From contig NZ_JQNN01000001.1 of assembly GCF_000745265.1 (NCBI RefSeq), positions 5,456,001-5,520,000 of the forward strand: a stretch of 64,000 nucleotides of DNA, written 5' to 3'. Of the stretch, positions 35,293 through 46,099 are shown one piece after another. Position numbers and translations under genes: made by a program. Source of the DNA: Massilia sp. 9096. Lineage in GTDB: Bacteria > Pseudomonadota > Gammaproteobacteria > Burkholderiales > Burkholderiaceae_D. Under the pieces are notes generated by a model. It did not search any database. It was not told the DNA's origin and saw nothing but the letters and a program-made list of their open reading frames with translations. Each line of letters starts with the position of its first letter. Position 1 is the first letter of the stretch.

Positions 35293-36708
35293 ATGGCAAG
35301 GACCGCCGCAGACGTAATGCAGATGCTGAAGGACAACGAAGTCAAGTTCGTTGATTTGCGCTTCGCCGATACCCGCGGCAAAGAGCAGCACGTGACCGTG
35401 CCCATCTCGCATTTCGACGCCGACAAGTTCGAATCCGGCCACGCCTTCGACGGTTCGTCGATCGCCGGCTGGAAAGGCATCGAAGCATCGGACATGCTGC
35501 TGATCCCGGACCCGAACACCGCCAACATCGACCCGTTCATGGAAGAGACCACCGTGTTCATGCAATGCGACGTGATCGAACCGGCGGACGGCAAGGGCTA
35601 TGACCGCGATCCGCGCTCGATCGCCAAGCGCGCCGAAGCCTACCTGAAGTCGACCGGCATCGGCGACACCGCATTCTTCGGCCCGGAGCCGGAATTCTTC
35701 ATCTTCGACTCGGTCCGCTGGAAGATCGACATGTCGGGTTCCTTCGTCAAGATCGACTCGGAAGAAGCGTCCTGGTCGACCGACAAGGAATTCGAAGGCG
35801 GCAACAGCGGCCACCGTCCGACCGTCAAGGGCGGCTACTTCCCGGTCCCGCCGGTCGACAGCTTCCAGGACATGCGTTCGGAAATGTCGCTGATCCTCGA
35901 ATCGCTGGGCATTCCGGTCGAAGTGCACCACCACGAAGTGGCCGGCGCCGGCCAGATGGAGCTGGGCACCAAGTTCTCGACCCTGGTCGAGCGCGCCGAC
36001 TGGACCCAGAACCTGAAGTACGTGATCTGGAACGTAGCCCACAGCTACGGCAAGACCGCGACCTTCATGCCGAAACCGATGAATGGCGACAACGGCTCGG
36101 GCATGCACGTGCACCAGTCGATCTGGAAGGATGGCAAGAACCTGTTCGCCGGCGACGGCTATGCCGGCCTGTCGGAGACCGCGCTGTTCTACATCGGCGG
36201 CATCATCAAGCACGCCAAGGCCCTGAACGCGATCACCAACCCGGGCACCAACTCGTACAAGCGCCTGGTGCCGGGCTTCGAAGCCCCGGTCAAGCTGGCT
36301 TACTCGGCCAAGAACCGCTCGGCCTCGATCCGCATCCCGCACGTGGCGAACCCGAAAGGCCGCCGCATCGAGACGCGCTTCCCGGACCCGCTGGCCAACG
36401 TCTACCTGTGCTTCGCCGCGCTGCTGATGGCCGGCCTGGACGGCATCCAGAACAAGATCCACCCGGGTGAAGCCGCGACCAAGGACCTGTACCACCTGCC
36501 GCCGGAAGAAGACAAGCTGATCCCGACCGTCTGCGCCTCGCTGGAAGAAGCGCTGGCCGCACTCGACAAGGACCGCGAGTTCCTGACCCGCGGCGGCGTG
36601 TTCAGCGACAGCATGATCGACGCCTACCTCGAGCTGAAAATGGGCGAAGTGCAGCGTCTGCGCATGACCCCGCACCCGGCTGAGTTCGACATGTACTACT
36701 CGTCGTAA
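35293..36708 (+). CDS. glnA: glutamine synthetase, type I
   Basis: 471 residues, normal dodecameric GSI-beta length. It assimilates ammonium onto glutamate. Motifs: [10 protein letters not shown] and [10 protein letters not shown] (beta-grasp), GPEPEFFIF and [14 protein letters not shown] (metal-binding Glu), [18 protein letters not shown] (ATP site), and the adenylylation Tyr at about residue 400 in [12 protein letters not shown] 35293 follows TAGGAG. Controlled by the sigma-54 promoter and NtrC sites upstream, with its regulators glnL/glnG downstream. Confidence 0.98.
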   Translation: MARTAADVMQMLKDNEVKFVDLRFADTRGKEQHVTVPISHFDADKFESGHAFDGSSIAGWKGIEASDMLLIPDPNTANIDPFMEETTVFMQCDVIEPADGKGYDRDPRSIAKRAEAYLKSTGIGDTAFFGPEPEFFIFDSVRWKIDMSGSFVKIDSEEASWSTDKEFEGGNSGHRPTVKGGYFPVPPVDSFQDMRSEMSLILESLGIPVEVHHHEVAGAGQMELGTKFSTLVERADWTQNLKYVIWNVAHSYGKTATFMPKPMNGDNGSGMHVHQSIWKDGKNLFAGDGYAGLSETALFYIGGIIKHAKALNAITNPGTNSYKRLVPGFEAPVKLAYSAKNRSASIRIPHVANPKGRRIETRFPDPLANVYLCFAALLMAGLDGIQNKIHPGEAATKDLYHLPPEEDKLIPTVCASLEEALAALDKDREFLTRGGVFSDSMIDAYLELKMGEVQRLRMTPHPAEFDMYYSS

Positions 36709-36890
36709 TCCGGGGTCGGACGCCTCGCAAACTTACTGCGCGTTGCATTTTCGTTGGGGCCGCCGAGGCTTGCGATGCTTGCTGTACCGGATGTACAGCT
36801 GCGCTTCTCAAACGAAACTGCGGCCGCTCGCTACGGTTTTCGAGGCATCCTTGTGGTTCGTCTTTTAAAGGTGTATCCACACGGTAACAA

Positions 36891-36925
36891 AAACGCGGGG
36901 AAAGCCAGCCGGCCTCCCCGCGTTT
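36891..36925 (+). terminator. terminator-like hairpin between glnA and the DUF4124 gene
   Basis: An 11-bp stem AAACGCGGGGA / TCCCCGCGTTT. The T-run is only three bases, so partial read-through into the glnLG genes is likely. Confidence 0.6.
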
Positions 36926-36987
36926 CCATTTGGATGCGGTATAGTCGAACGATTCCAATCACCGCCCGAGCGGGCGTCGACCGACTG

Positions 36988-37509
36988 ATGCGAATGACAA
37001 GGAGCAGCTATCTCGCGCTGGCGCTGGCGTGCACACTGGCCCATGCGGGCGCGCGCGCGGATTCGACCGTTTACAAATGTGTCGACAAGAGCGGCCGCGT
37101 CGAGTTCACCGACGTCAACAAGCCCGGCTGCAAGGCGCTCGACCTGCCCGGCTACATGCCGGCCCCGCGTGCGCCGACGCCTTCGAACGCGGCCCCGGGC
37201 AATCCCGCCGCGAGCATGCGCCAGGGCGCCAAGCCGGTCGCCAGCCCGAACAATTTCCCGCGCGTGGACAGCGCCACCCAGCGCGCGCGCGACGACGACC
37301 GCCGCGCCATCCTCGACGAGGAATTGCGCGCCGAGGAGCAGAAGCTGGCCAACCTCAAGCGCGACTTCAACAACGGCGAGCCTGAGCGCCAGGGCAACGA
37401 AAAGAACTACGCCAAGTACCAGGAGCGTGTGGCGCAGATGCGCGACGACATCAGCCGCAGCGAAAAGAACATCGAAGCGCTCAGGCGCGAGATTGCAAAT
37501 ATCCGCTAA
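36988..37509 (+). CDS. DUF4124 domain-containing exported protein
   Basis: 173 residues. A signal peptide (YLALALACTLAHAGARA) precedes a short DUF4124 domain (STVYKCVDKSGRVEFTDVNKPGC, with its Cys pair), a Pro-rich linker, and a charged C-terminal coiled coil (LDEELRAEEQKLANLKRDF, ISRSEKNIEALRREI). Its position between glnA and glnL is common in this family of bacteria, but its role is unknown. In-frame ATGs at 36988 and 36994 cannot be told apart. Confidence 0.8.
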   Translation: MRMTRSSYLALALACTLAHAGARADSTVYKCVDKSGRVEFTDVNKPGCKALDLPGYMPAPRAPTPSNAAPGNPAASMRQGAKPVASPNNFPRVDSATQRARDDDRRAILDEELRAEEQKLANLKRDFNNGEPERQGNEKNYAKYQERVAQMRDDISRSEKNIEALRREIANIR

Positions 37510-37526
37510 GTGACCGCCAATAATTC

Positions 37527-38612
37527 ATGAACGAGATCCCGGCCACCCCTCCCGCGCACGAGCGCTTTGCCGGCCTCGACTTGCTGGCATCGAGCGTACT
37601 GGTGATCGACGGCGCCGGCCACGTGCGCTACGCCAATCCGGCTGCCGAACACCTGCTCGAGGTCTCGGTCAAGTCGCTGTCGCGCCAGAAGCTGACCGGC
37701 CTGTTCACCAACGGCGACGAGCTCGCCGCGCTGTGCGAGCAGGCGTTCGCCCACAAATACGCCGACCTGCGCCAGGACCTGACGCTGCACCGTCCCGCAC
37801 GCGAACCGCTGCACGTGCACAGCATCGTCAGCGCGGCCGGCGAGCTGGAAGTCGTGATCGAGCTGCGCGAGAACGTGCAGCAGCTCAAGCTCGACCGCGA
37901 GGAACGCATCCTCGACCAGAGCCAGGCCAACAAGGAACTGATCCGCAACCTGGCGCACGAGATCAAGAATCCGCTGGGCGGCATCCGCGGCGCCGCGCAA
38001 TTGCTCGAGCTCGAGCTGCCCGACGCCCACCTGACCGCGCTGCGCGAATACACGCAGGTCATCATCAAGGAAGCCGACCGCCTGCAGACGCTGGTCGACC
38101 GCCTGCTGGCGCCGCACCGGCGTCCGCACATCGTCGGCGACGTCAACATCCACGAGGTGTGCGAGCGCGTGCGCAGCCTGGTGCTGGCCGAGTTCCCGGC
38201 CGGCCTGTCGATCCGGCGCGACTACGACGCCTCCATCCCCGAGTTCCGCGGCGACAAGGAGCAGCTGATCCAGGCGGTGCTGAACATCGTCCACAACGCC
38301 GCCCAGGCCCTGCGCGCGCGCATCGCGCAAGGCGACGCCGAGATCGTGCTGCGCACGCGGGTGGCGCGCCAGATCACCCTGGCCAAGGTTCGTTACGGGC
38401 TGGCATTAGACTTGCATATCATCGACAATGGACCGGGTATCGCGCCCGAGATCCGCGACCGCATCTTCTACCCGCTCGTTTCCGGGCGCGAAGGCGGCAG
38501 CGGCCTCGGGCTGACGCTGGCGCAGACCTTCGTGCAGCAGCACATGGGACTGATCGAGTGCGAATCCCGGCCTGGGCTCACGGACTTCCGCATCATGATT
38601 CCGCTGCCATAA
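37527..38612 (+). CDS. glnL: nitrogen regulation sensor histidine kinase NtrB
   Basis: 361 residues, soluble. A PAS domain (LDLLASSVLVIDGAGHVRYANPAAEHLL) is followed by the H-box LAHEIKNPLGGIRGAAQLL with the phospho-accepting His, the N-box NIVHNAAQAL, and the ATP lid DNGPGIAPEIRDRIFYPLVSGREGGSGLGL. It phosphorylates NtrC when nitrogen is scarce and is controlled by PII. The glnG gene begins 64 bases later. Confidence 0.96.
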   Translation: MNEIPATPPAHERFAGLDLLASSVLVIDGAGHVRYANPAAEHLLEVSVKSLSRQKLTGLFTNGDELAALCEQAFAHKYADLRQDLTLHRPAREPLHVHSIVSAAGELEVVIELRENVQQLKLDREERILDQSQANKELIRNLAHEIKNPLGGIRGAAQLLELELPDAHLTALREYTQVIIKEADRLQTLVDRLLAPHRRPHIVGDVNIHEVCERVRSLVLAEFPAGLSIRRDYDASIPEFRGDKEQLIQAVLNIVHNAAQALRARIAQGDAEIVLRTRVARQITLAKVRYGLALDLHIIDNGPGIAPEIRDRIFYPLVSGREGGSGLGLTLAQTFVQQHMGLIECESRPGLTDFRIMIPLP

Positions 38613-38676
38613 GCGGCGGGTGTCGAGTGCGGCTGTGGTCCACTGAAATGAACCATCGCGGGAAAGCACGAAACAC

Positions 38677-40188
<1,512 letters not shown>

Positions 40189-40400
40189 GGTCCGGGGGAG
40201 GAATAGAGTCCGGGGGACTCTATTCCGAAAAGAGTCCGGGGGACTCTATTCCGAAAAGAGTCCGGGGGACTCTATTCCGAAAAGAGTCCGGGGGACTCTA
40301 TTCCGAAAAGAGTTCGGGGAACTCTATTCCGAAAAGAGTTCGGGGAACTCTATTCCGAAAAGAGTCCGGGGACGTTATCCGAAAGAGTCCAGGCCCCTGA
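40189..40400 (+). repeat. 26-bp tandem hairpin repeat array
   Basis: Six perfect-length 26-base units run from 40206 to 40361, with degenerate copies on both sides. Each unit is a 6-bp stem with GGG loop plus a constant 11-base spacer (TATTCCGAAAA). Units 1-4 have stem GAGTCC/GGACTC. Units 5-6 have GAGTTC/GAACTC, so both arms changed and pairing is kept. The first hairpin is extended to 12 bp (GGAATAGAGTCC/GGACTCTATTCC). 26 is not a multiple of three, so the array is not coding. Confidence 0.95.
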
Positions 40401-40536
40401 TCAGCATGGACCCCGCCCTGCGCCGGGGCGACGGGTGGTCCACATTACCGCTCCGTCATGCGCATGCCCCCCGTCGCGCGGCGATGGTGTAAGCTCTTGC
40501 CGTCCGCACAACGAGCACTGCCGCGCCGAAATTCCC
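40401..40536. other. gene-free stretch between repeat array and corA
   Basis: No open frame, hairpin or clear promoter hexamers are seen here; presumably it holds the corA promoter. Confidence 0.4.
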
Positions 40537-41502
40537 ATGCTGATCAACTGCGTCGCCTACCAGGAAGGCAAAAAACTGTCCGATATCCCGATCGAGGACA
40601 TCAGCGACTATCTCGACAAGCCCGACTGCTTCGTCTGGGTCGCGCTGCGCGACGCCACCGCCGAAGAGATGGCCAAGATGCAGGAAGAGTTCAACCTGCA
40701 CGAGCTGGCGGTCGAGGACGCCGCGCGCGGCCGCCAGCGGCCCAAGGTCGAGGAATACGGCGACTGCCTGTTCGCCGTGGTGCACACGGTCGACATCGAA
40801 GGCGACGGCCTGACCAGCGGCGAAGTCGCGATCTTCGCCGGGCCGAACTACGTGCTGTCGGTGCGGCGCGATTCGCAACAGGGCTTCCTGGGCGTACGCG
40901 CACGCGCGGAACGCGAGCCGCACCTGCTGCAGATGGGCTCGGCCTTCGTGCTGTACGCGCTGATGGACGCCGTGGTCGACCGCTATTTCCCGGTGGTCGA
41001 CATGCTCGAATCCGAACTCGAGACCATCGAGGACCGCATCTTCACCCACGGCGCCCAGCGCCAGAACGTCGAGCGCCTGTACCAGCTCAAGCGCAAGGGC
41101 CTGACGCTGCGTCATGCCGTCATGCCGCTGCTGGACGCGGTCGGCCATTTCACCAACGGGCGCGTGCCCAAGCTGGTCGAAGGCACCCAGGATTACTTCC
41201 GCGACGTACAGGACCACCTGATCCGCATTGCCAGCCGGCTCGACGCGGTGCGCGACACGATCGCCACCGCGATCCAGGTCAACCTGTCGATGGTCTCGAT
41301 CGACGAAAGCGAGGTCAACAAGCGGCTGGCGTCGTGGGCCGCGATCTTCGCCGTGTTCACGGCATTCGCCGGTGTGTGGGGCATGAATTTCAAGTACATG
41401 CCCGAGCTGAACTGGAAGTGGGGCTATCCGATGGCGCTGGCGATCATGGTCGGCGTCTGCGGCTACCTCTACCGATTGTTCAAGAAGTCCGGCTGGTTGT
41501 AA
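40537..41502 (+). CDS. corA: CorA-type magnesium/cobalt transporter
   Basis: 321 residues. A large cytoplasmic N-terminal domain contains FNLHELAVEDAARGRQRPKVEEYGD, typical of CorA. Two C-terminal helices follow, the first ending in the pore motif GMN (FAVFTAFAGVWGMNF) with the loop MPEL, the second GYPMALAIMVGVCGYLYRLF, and a basic tail KKSGWL. Forms a pentameric Mg2+ channel. ATG at 40537; the frame is open to 40435 without support. Downstream of the repeat array. Confidence 0.94.
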   Translation: MLINCVAYQEGKKLSDIPIEDISDYLDKPDCFVWVALRDATAEEMAKMQEEFNLHELAVEDAARGRQRPKVEEYGDCLFAVVHTVDIEGDGLTSGEVAIFAGPNYVLSVRRDSQQGFLGVRARAEREPHLLQMGSAFVLYALMDAVVDRYFPVVDMLESELETIEDRIFTHGAQRQNVERLYQLKRKGLTLRHAVMPLLDAVGHFTNGRVPKLVEGTQDYFRDVQDHLIRIASRLDAVRDTIATAIQVNLSMVSIDESEVNKRLASWAAIFAVFTAFAGVWGMNFKYMPELNWKWGYPMALAIMVGVCGYLYRLFKKSGWL

Positions 41503-41667
41503 TGACTGTCGTTACATTCGGTGAGATTCAGAGAACAATTTGATAGTGAAAAATCGCCTCGGCAAGTGTTATATTGTTTCGTAATGTTAATGTTGCTCTT
41601 TCCCCTCATTTCGATATCGTAAAGATTGACCTTCAGTAAGCAGCCGCTCAAGATGCGTTCCCCGATT

Positions 41668-41689
41668 GGGTCAATGTCCACTGTGACCC
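41668..41689. promoter_or_regulatory. dyad upstream of a TonB-dependent receptor gene
   Basis: GGGTCA and TGACCC separated by ten bases, 37 bases ahead of the receptor start. It could be an operator or a leader hairpin; no protein is assigned. Confidence 0.3.
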
Positions 41690-41725
41690 GAACGTCTTGG
41701 ATCAACTCTTGAGTCTGGATTTTCA

Positions 41726-44497
41726 ATGCTGAAGGAAACTATCATTTCGCGCTCGGTGCGCGTGATGTTCGCAAGCGGCGTCGTGATGGGCCTGGGCCTG
41801 TCCGCACAAGCCGCGCTGGCGCAGGATGCGTCGGCCCCCATCGCCCGCGTCGAAGTCACCGGTTCGTCGATCAAGCGTGCCGACGTCGAAGGCTCGCTGC
41901 CGGTGCAGACCGTCACCGCCGCCGACATCGCCCGCACCGGCGCCACCAACACCGCCGAGCTGCTCACCACGCTGAGCTCGAACTCGATGGCCGGCGCCAC
42001 CAACCAGGCCGAAGGTGCGGGCCTGTCGACCTATGGCGAATCGACCGCGTCGCTGCGCGGCCTGGGCGCAAGCAAGACCCTGGTGCTGGTCAACGGCCGC
42101 CGCCTGGGCAACTACGCCACCGATGGCACCGCGGTCGACGTCAACTCGATCCCGCTGGCCCAGATCGACCACGTCGAAGTGCTGAAGGACGGCGCTTCGG
42201 GCGTGTACGGTTCCGACGCGATCGGCGGCGTGATCAACTTCATCACCAAGAAAAACTACCAGGGCGTGGAAGTGGGCGGCTACACCAGCGTCAGCCGTTA
42301 CGGCGGCGGCCAGACCCACAAGGCCAGCATCCTGGCCGGCTGGGGCGACCTCGATGCAGACCGCTACAACTTCACCGTGTCGGCTGACTTCAGCAAGGAC
42401 GAGGCCATCTTCGGCCGCCAGCGCGACTACGCCAGCCAGGGTTGGGAAAACAACGGCTTCCGCGATGCCGGCGCCACTCCGAGCGGCACCATCAGCCCGT
42501 TCCTGCCGACCACCCAGCGCAACGCCCAGGGCGTGGTGCCGAACTCGCTGGGCCAGACCGGTTCGCCCATCGGCAATCCGCTGTCGCCGAACAACTGCGC
42601 CGCCAACGGCAGCGCTTACGACGCCGTCTATGGCGACTGCCGTTTCAACAGCTCGCCGTACGGCAACCTGGTTCCGGCCGTGAAGCGCGCCAACGTCGGC
42701 GGCAGCTTCCACTTCAAGCTGAACGACAACGCCGAGTTCTTCGCCGAAGGCTTCTTCTCGCGCAACGAGACGACCCAGCAAGGCCAGGCTTCGCCGTACA
42801 GCAACAGCTTCCTGTCGACCGACCCGCAGTTCGCCGCCAACAACCAGTACCCGTCGATCGTCATCCAGCCGAGCAGCCCGTACTACCCGGGCGCCTGGCT
42901 GGCGGCCAACGCCCCGGCCATCAACGGCCAGCCGGTCTCGGTCAGCTACCGCGCCTTCGACGGCGGCGACCGCATCGCGCGCGACACCGCGCTTGCCACG
43001 CACTTCGTGACCGGCTTCACCGGCACCGTCAAGGGCTTCGACTACGACGTCGCCTACACCCACAACTCGAGCGACGTGACCGAGCGCGCGATCCAGGGCT
43101 ACCAGAACCAGACCGCTCTGGTCGGCCTGCTGAGCAACAACAACGCCTTCAACCCGTTCACCCAGTACCAGAGCCCGGCCCTGGCCCAGCAGATCTACGC
43201 GACCAACTACGTCGGTCCGGTGATGAACGCCGTGCTGCGCAACGACGCCCTGAACGCCAAGATTTCGGGCGAGGTGTACAAGCTTCCGGCCGGCATGGTC
43301 AGCGTCGCTGTCGGCGCCTCGATGGCCGACGAGAACCTGTCGATCAACCCGAGCCAGGCGTACCAGAGCGGCGACGTGTCGGGCTACGGCGGCGCCCAGC
43401 TGCCGCTGTCGGCCTCGCGCGCCTCTTCGGCCGTGTTCGCCGAAGCGATCATCCCGATCGTCAAGCACCTGGAAGCCGACGTGGCCGTCCGCCACGACCG
43501 CTACCCCGGCGCCTCGGCGACCAACCCGAAGGTCAGCTTCCGCTACCAGCCGTTCTCGCAACTGCTGCTGCGCGCGTCCTACGGCAAAGGCTTCCGCGAG
43601 CCGTCGCTGCCTGAGCTGCTGAACCAGCAGACCCTCGGCACCAGCGCCAACTTCAAGGATCCGGTCACCGGTCAGAGCGGCCAGTTCAACGTGCTCTACG
43701 GCGGCAACCCGAACCTGCAGCCGGAGAAATCCGAGCAGGCTTCGTTCGGCTTCGTGGTCGACCCGGTCAAGGGCATGTCGATCGCCGTCGACTTCTGGAA
43801 GATCAACGTCAACAACCTGGTCACCACGTTGGCGCCGCAGGCCACCGTCGCCCAGGCGGCGTTGGGCAACCCGGCCTACACCGGCCTGGTGACTCGTGAT
43901 GCAGGCGGCAACATCACCTCGATCGTCGGCACCAACATCAACGCCGGCAGCGTGAAGACCCAGGGCATCGACCTCGACGCGCGCTACGCTTTCCTGAAGA
44001 GCCCGACCTACGGCAACTTCGGCCTGCGCCTGAATGGTACCTACACCTCGAAGTACGACCTGACCCTGCCGGACGGCACGGTGCAGCGCAGCGTCGCCGC
44101 GACCATCGACAACCAGGGCAACGTGCTTAGCGCGGTCACGGCCGGCATCATCTTCCGCTGGAAGGACCAGCTGAGCCTGGACTGGAAGCGCAAGGACTGG
44201 AGCGCCTCGCTGATCAACAACTTCCAGAGCGGGTACTACGACAACGCGCGTGCCGATACCGACTATGACAACGGTCCGATCATCGCCCAGCACGTCGGCG
44301 CGTTCTCGACCTGGGACATCCAGGGCAGCTACGCCGGCATCAAGAACCTGACCCTGACCGCCGGCATCAAGAACCTGTTCAACCGCAAGCCGACCGACGT
44401 CATCACCGCCGGTTCGTACTTCCAGGCGGGTTACGATCCGACCTGGTATGACGTGCATGGCCAGACCGGTTACCTGAGCGCGAACTACAAGTTCTAA
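41726..44497 (+). CDS. TonB-dependent outer-membrane receptor
   Basis: 923 residues. A signal peptide ending around AQAALAQD is followed by ARVEVTGSSIKR, which begins the plug. Plug motifs include SLRGLGASKTLVLVNGRR and VEVLKDGASGVYGSDAIGGVINFITKK. The rest is a beta-barrel with alternating aromatic strands, TonB-receptor box-like RASYGKGFREPSLPELL, and a C-terminal Phe (LSANYKF) for Bam recognition. The ligand is unknown; large receptors of this type take up siderophores, sugars or peptides. Strong terminator after it. No adjacent regulator. Confidence 0.93.
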   Translation: MLKETIISRSVRVMFASGVVMGLGLSAQAALAQDASAPIARVEVTGSSIKRADVEGSLPVQTVTAADIARTGATNTAELLTTLSSNSMAGATNQAEGAGLSTYGESTASLRGLGASKTLVLVNGRRLGNYATDGTAVDVNSIPLAQIDHVEVLKDGASGVYGSDAIGGVINFITKKNYQGVEVGGYTSVSRYGGGQTHKASILAGWGDLDADRYNFTVSADFSKDEAIFGRQRDYASQGWENNGFRDAGATPSGTISPFLPTTQRNAQGVVPNSLGQTGSPIGNPLSPNNCAANGSAYDAVYGDCRFNSSPYGNLVPAVKRANVGGSFHFKLNDNAEFFAEGFFSRNETTQQGQASPYSNSFLSTDPQFAANNQYPSIVIQPSSPYYPGAWLAANAPAINGQPVSVSYRAFDGGDRIARDTALATHFVTGFTGTVKGFDYDVAYTHNSSDVTERAIQGYQNQTALVGLLSNNNAFNPFTQYQSPALAQQIYATNYVGPVMNAVLRNDALNAKISGEVYKLPAGMVSVAVGASMADENLSINPSQAYQSGDVSGYGGAQLPLSASRASSAVFAEAIIPIVKHLEADVAVRHDRYPGASATNPKVSFRYQPFSQLLLRASYGKGFREPSLPELLNQQTLGTSANFKDPVTGQSGQFNVLYGGNPNLQPEKSEQASFGFVVDPVKGMSIAVDFWKINVNNLVTTLAPQATVAQAALGNPAYTGLVTRDAGGNITSIVGTNINAGSVKTQGIDLDARYAFLKSPTYGNFGLRLNGTYTSKYDLTLPDGTVQRSVAATIDNQGNVLSAVTAGIIFRWKDQLSLDWKRKDWSASLINNFQSGYYDNARADTDYDNGPIIAQHVGAFSTWDIQGSYAGIKNLTLTAGIKNLFNRKPTDVITAGSYFQAGYDPTWYDVHGQTGYLSANYKF

Positions 44498-44522
44498 GCG
44501 CGCCAGCTTTCAGCGCATGACG

Positions 44523-44550
44523 AAAAACCGCAGCTTCGGCTGCGGTTTTT
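44523..44550. terminator. terminator of the TonB-dependent receptor gene
   Basis: A 12-bp stem AAAAACCGCAGC / GCTGCGGTTTTT with a TTCG loop, followed by more T. Confidence 0.92.
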
Positions 44551-44562
44551 TTTCGTACCAGC

Positions 44563-44864
44563 TCAGGGCCGCAGGCCGTAGCGGTCGATGAAGGCCTTGA
44601 CGCCGCCCGGGTGCGCGGCCTCCCAGGCTTCCAGGACGGGCTGTCGAGCTGCATGTCGCGCACCGGCCTGGCCTGCTCGGCGGCCTTGTAGGTATCGAGC
44701 GCGTCCTGGTACTTGCCCTGGCCTTCGAGCGCGCGGGCCTTGTCGACCAGGTCGTGACAGGCGCCGCTGCATTCGACCGCGGCGTGGGCAAGCGGCGCGC
44801 CCAGTGCGAGCAGCGCGAGCAGCGCGGCGCAGGGCAGGGTGGCGGTAAGGCGGATCGGTGGCAT
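44563..44864 (-). pseudogene. frameshifted small secreted protein gene
   Basis: From ATG 44864 the reading gives a signal peptide (ATLPCAALLALLALGAPLAHA) and a small domain (VECSGACHDLVDKARALEGQGKYQDALDTYKAAEQ). Near 44638-44640, after MQLDSP, the protein-like reading moves to another frame (VLEAWEAAHPGGVKAFIDRYGLRP, then stop at 44563). A single missing base explains this; the original frame continues as implausible Arg/Ser-rich sequence into the receptor gene. Either a real decay or a sequencing error. About 100 residues if repaired. Confidence 0.6.
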
Positions 44865-44941
44865 GGCGGGAACGGAAAGTGGGCTTGCGCCATCTTACCG
44901 TCCCGTACCCTTCCACTTATCCTCGGATTGTCACACCGCGA

Positions 44942-45961
44942 TCAGCGCTGCGCCGCCGTGAAGATCTTCTTCGGGCACATCGCATGCACGCCGACGTTGC
45001 CGTCGACCAGCTGGGTGATCTCCATGTCGACCGCAGTAGAGGCCAGCATGTAGGCGTCGTCGCGGCTCAGGTGCTTTTCCTCGACCAGGAAGGCGATCAT
45101 GTCGCGCAGCGCCATCGTGGTCGCTTCCTTCAGGTCTTTCGAAAAACCCATCGAGATGTAGTGAGTCGGCGTTTCGGCGCGCGGCCAGGTCAGGTGGCGG
45201 TTCTTGTGCACCACGAAGCGGAAGGTGCCGGACAAATAGGTTTCCAGCGCGGTGATGTCGACTTCGCCGTTGCCCTGCGCCGCATGGCCGTCGCCGGCCT
45301 CGAACAGCGCGCCCTTGGCCGCGACCGGGATGGTCAGCGTGGTGCCGGCCACCAGCTCCTTGTTGTCCATGTTGCCGGCGTGGACGAACGGCGGTGCGCT
45401 GTCGATCTTGCCGCCGGCCGGGGCCACGCCCATGCTGCCGAAGAAGGGTTTCAGGGGGATCTCGATGCCGGGCGCGAAGTGCGCCACCATCTTCTGGCGG
45501 TCGAGCGGCACGACCTTGTAGCGGCTGTACGGGTATTCCATCGGCAAAAAGCCGGAGCCGACGCCGAACACGTTGCAGGCGAACGGCACGTCGATGTCGA
45601 CCTTCAGGATCTGCACCTCGAGCACGTCGCCGGGTTCGGCCTCGAGAATCGCGACCGGGCCGGTCAGGATGTGTCCGCCCGGACCCTTGTCGGTGACGTT
45701 CTTGTAGATGTCGTCGGTGTAGGCCGGGATGTCTTCGGGCTTGACGCCGTTGGCCTGCATGCGCTCGCGCGAGCCGCAGGTCGACAGGGTCTGCATGCGC
45801 ACGGTGTCGCCCGAGTGCACGCTCAGGACCGGCTTGGCCTGGCCGGAGTAATAGCCCCAGGCCACGGTCTGGGGCGTGGCGGGCAGGTTGAACTCGGCGG
45901 CAGCCGCGAGCGACGTGACAACAAAGGAAGCAAACAAGGAGGCGAGGGCGGTGCGGCGCAT
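44942..45961 (-). CDS. secreted acetamidase/formamidase family protein
   Basis: 339 residues with signal peptide (ALASLFASFVVTSLAAAAEF). Family readings: VHSGDTVRMQTLSTCG, GGHILTGPVAILEAEPGDVLEVQIL, GGKIDSAPPFVHAGNMDNKELVAGTTLTIPVAAKGALFEAGDGHAAQGNGEVDI and a late AFLVEEKHLSRDDAYML. The family hydrolyses formamide and short amides, releasing ammonia. A periplasmic or secreted form is uncommon compared with cytoplasmic FmdA. It sits between two oppositely directed TonB-dependent receptor genes. Confidence 0.88.
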   Translation of the reverse strand: MRRTALASLFASFVVTSLAAAAEFNLPATPQTVAWGYYSGQAKPVLSVHSGDTVRMQTLSTCGSRERMQANGVKPEDIPAYTDDIYKNVTDKGPGGHILTGPVAILEAEPGDVLEVQILKVDIDVPFACNVFGVGSGFLPMEYPYSRYKVVPLDRQKMVAHFAPGIEIPLKPFFGSMGVAPAGGKIDSAPPFVHAGNMDNKELVAGTTLTIPVAAKGALFEAGDGHAAQGNGEVDITALETYLSGTFRFVVHKNRHLTWPRAETPTHYISMGFSKDLKEATTMALRDMIAFLVEEKHLSRDDAYMLASTAVDMEITQLVDGNVGVHAMCPKKIFTAAQR

Positions 45962-46030
45962 GCAGGATGTCCTATGAAGTGTAATTGCCGGAACGTATCA
46001 GTCTACGTAGACCGTGCCGGGCGTGCAATG

Positions 46031-46057
46031 AAAAACGCCCGGCACGGAGCCGGGCGT
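46031..46057 (-). terminator. terminator of the minus-strand TonB-dependent receptor gene
   Basis: A 9-bp stem ACGCCCGGC (46035-46043) / GCCGGGCGT (46049-46057), followed on the minus strand by five T. Confidence 0.88.
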
Positions 46058-46099
46058 CGATGACGGCGAACCGTCAGCTTGTCGTTGCTGCTCTAGACC

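Noticed and set aside
40206..40361. CRISPR array
   Set aside because: The 26-base units follow each other directly with identical 11-base linkers; there are no unique spacers and no cas genes.
40189..40400. Extension of glnG coding sequence through the repeats
   Set aside because: The glnG stop at 40186-40188 is in a normal position after the Fis-type HTH, and the 26-base period shifts frame at each unit.
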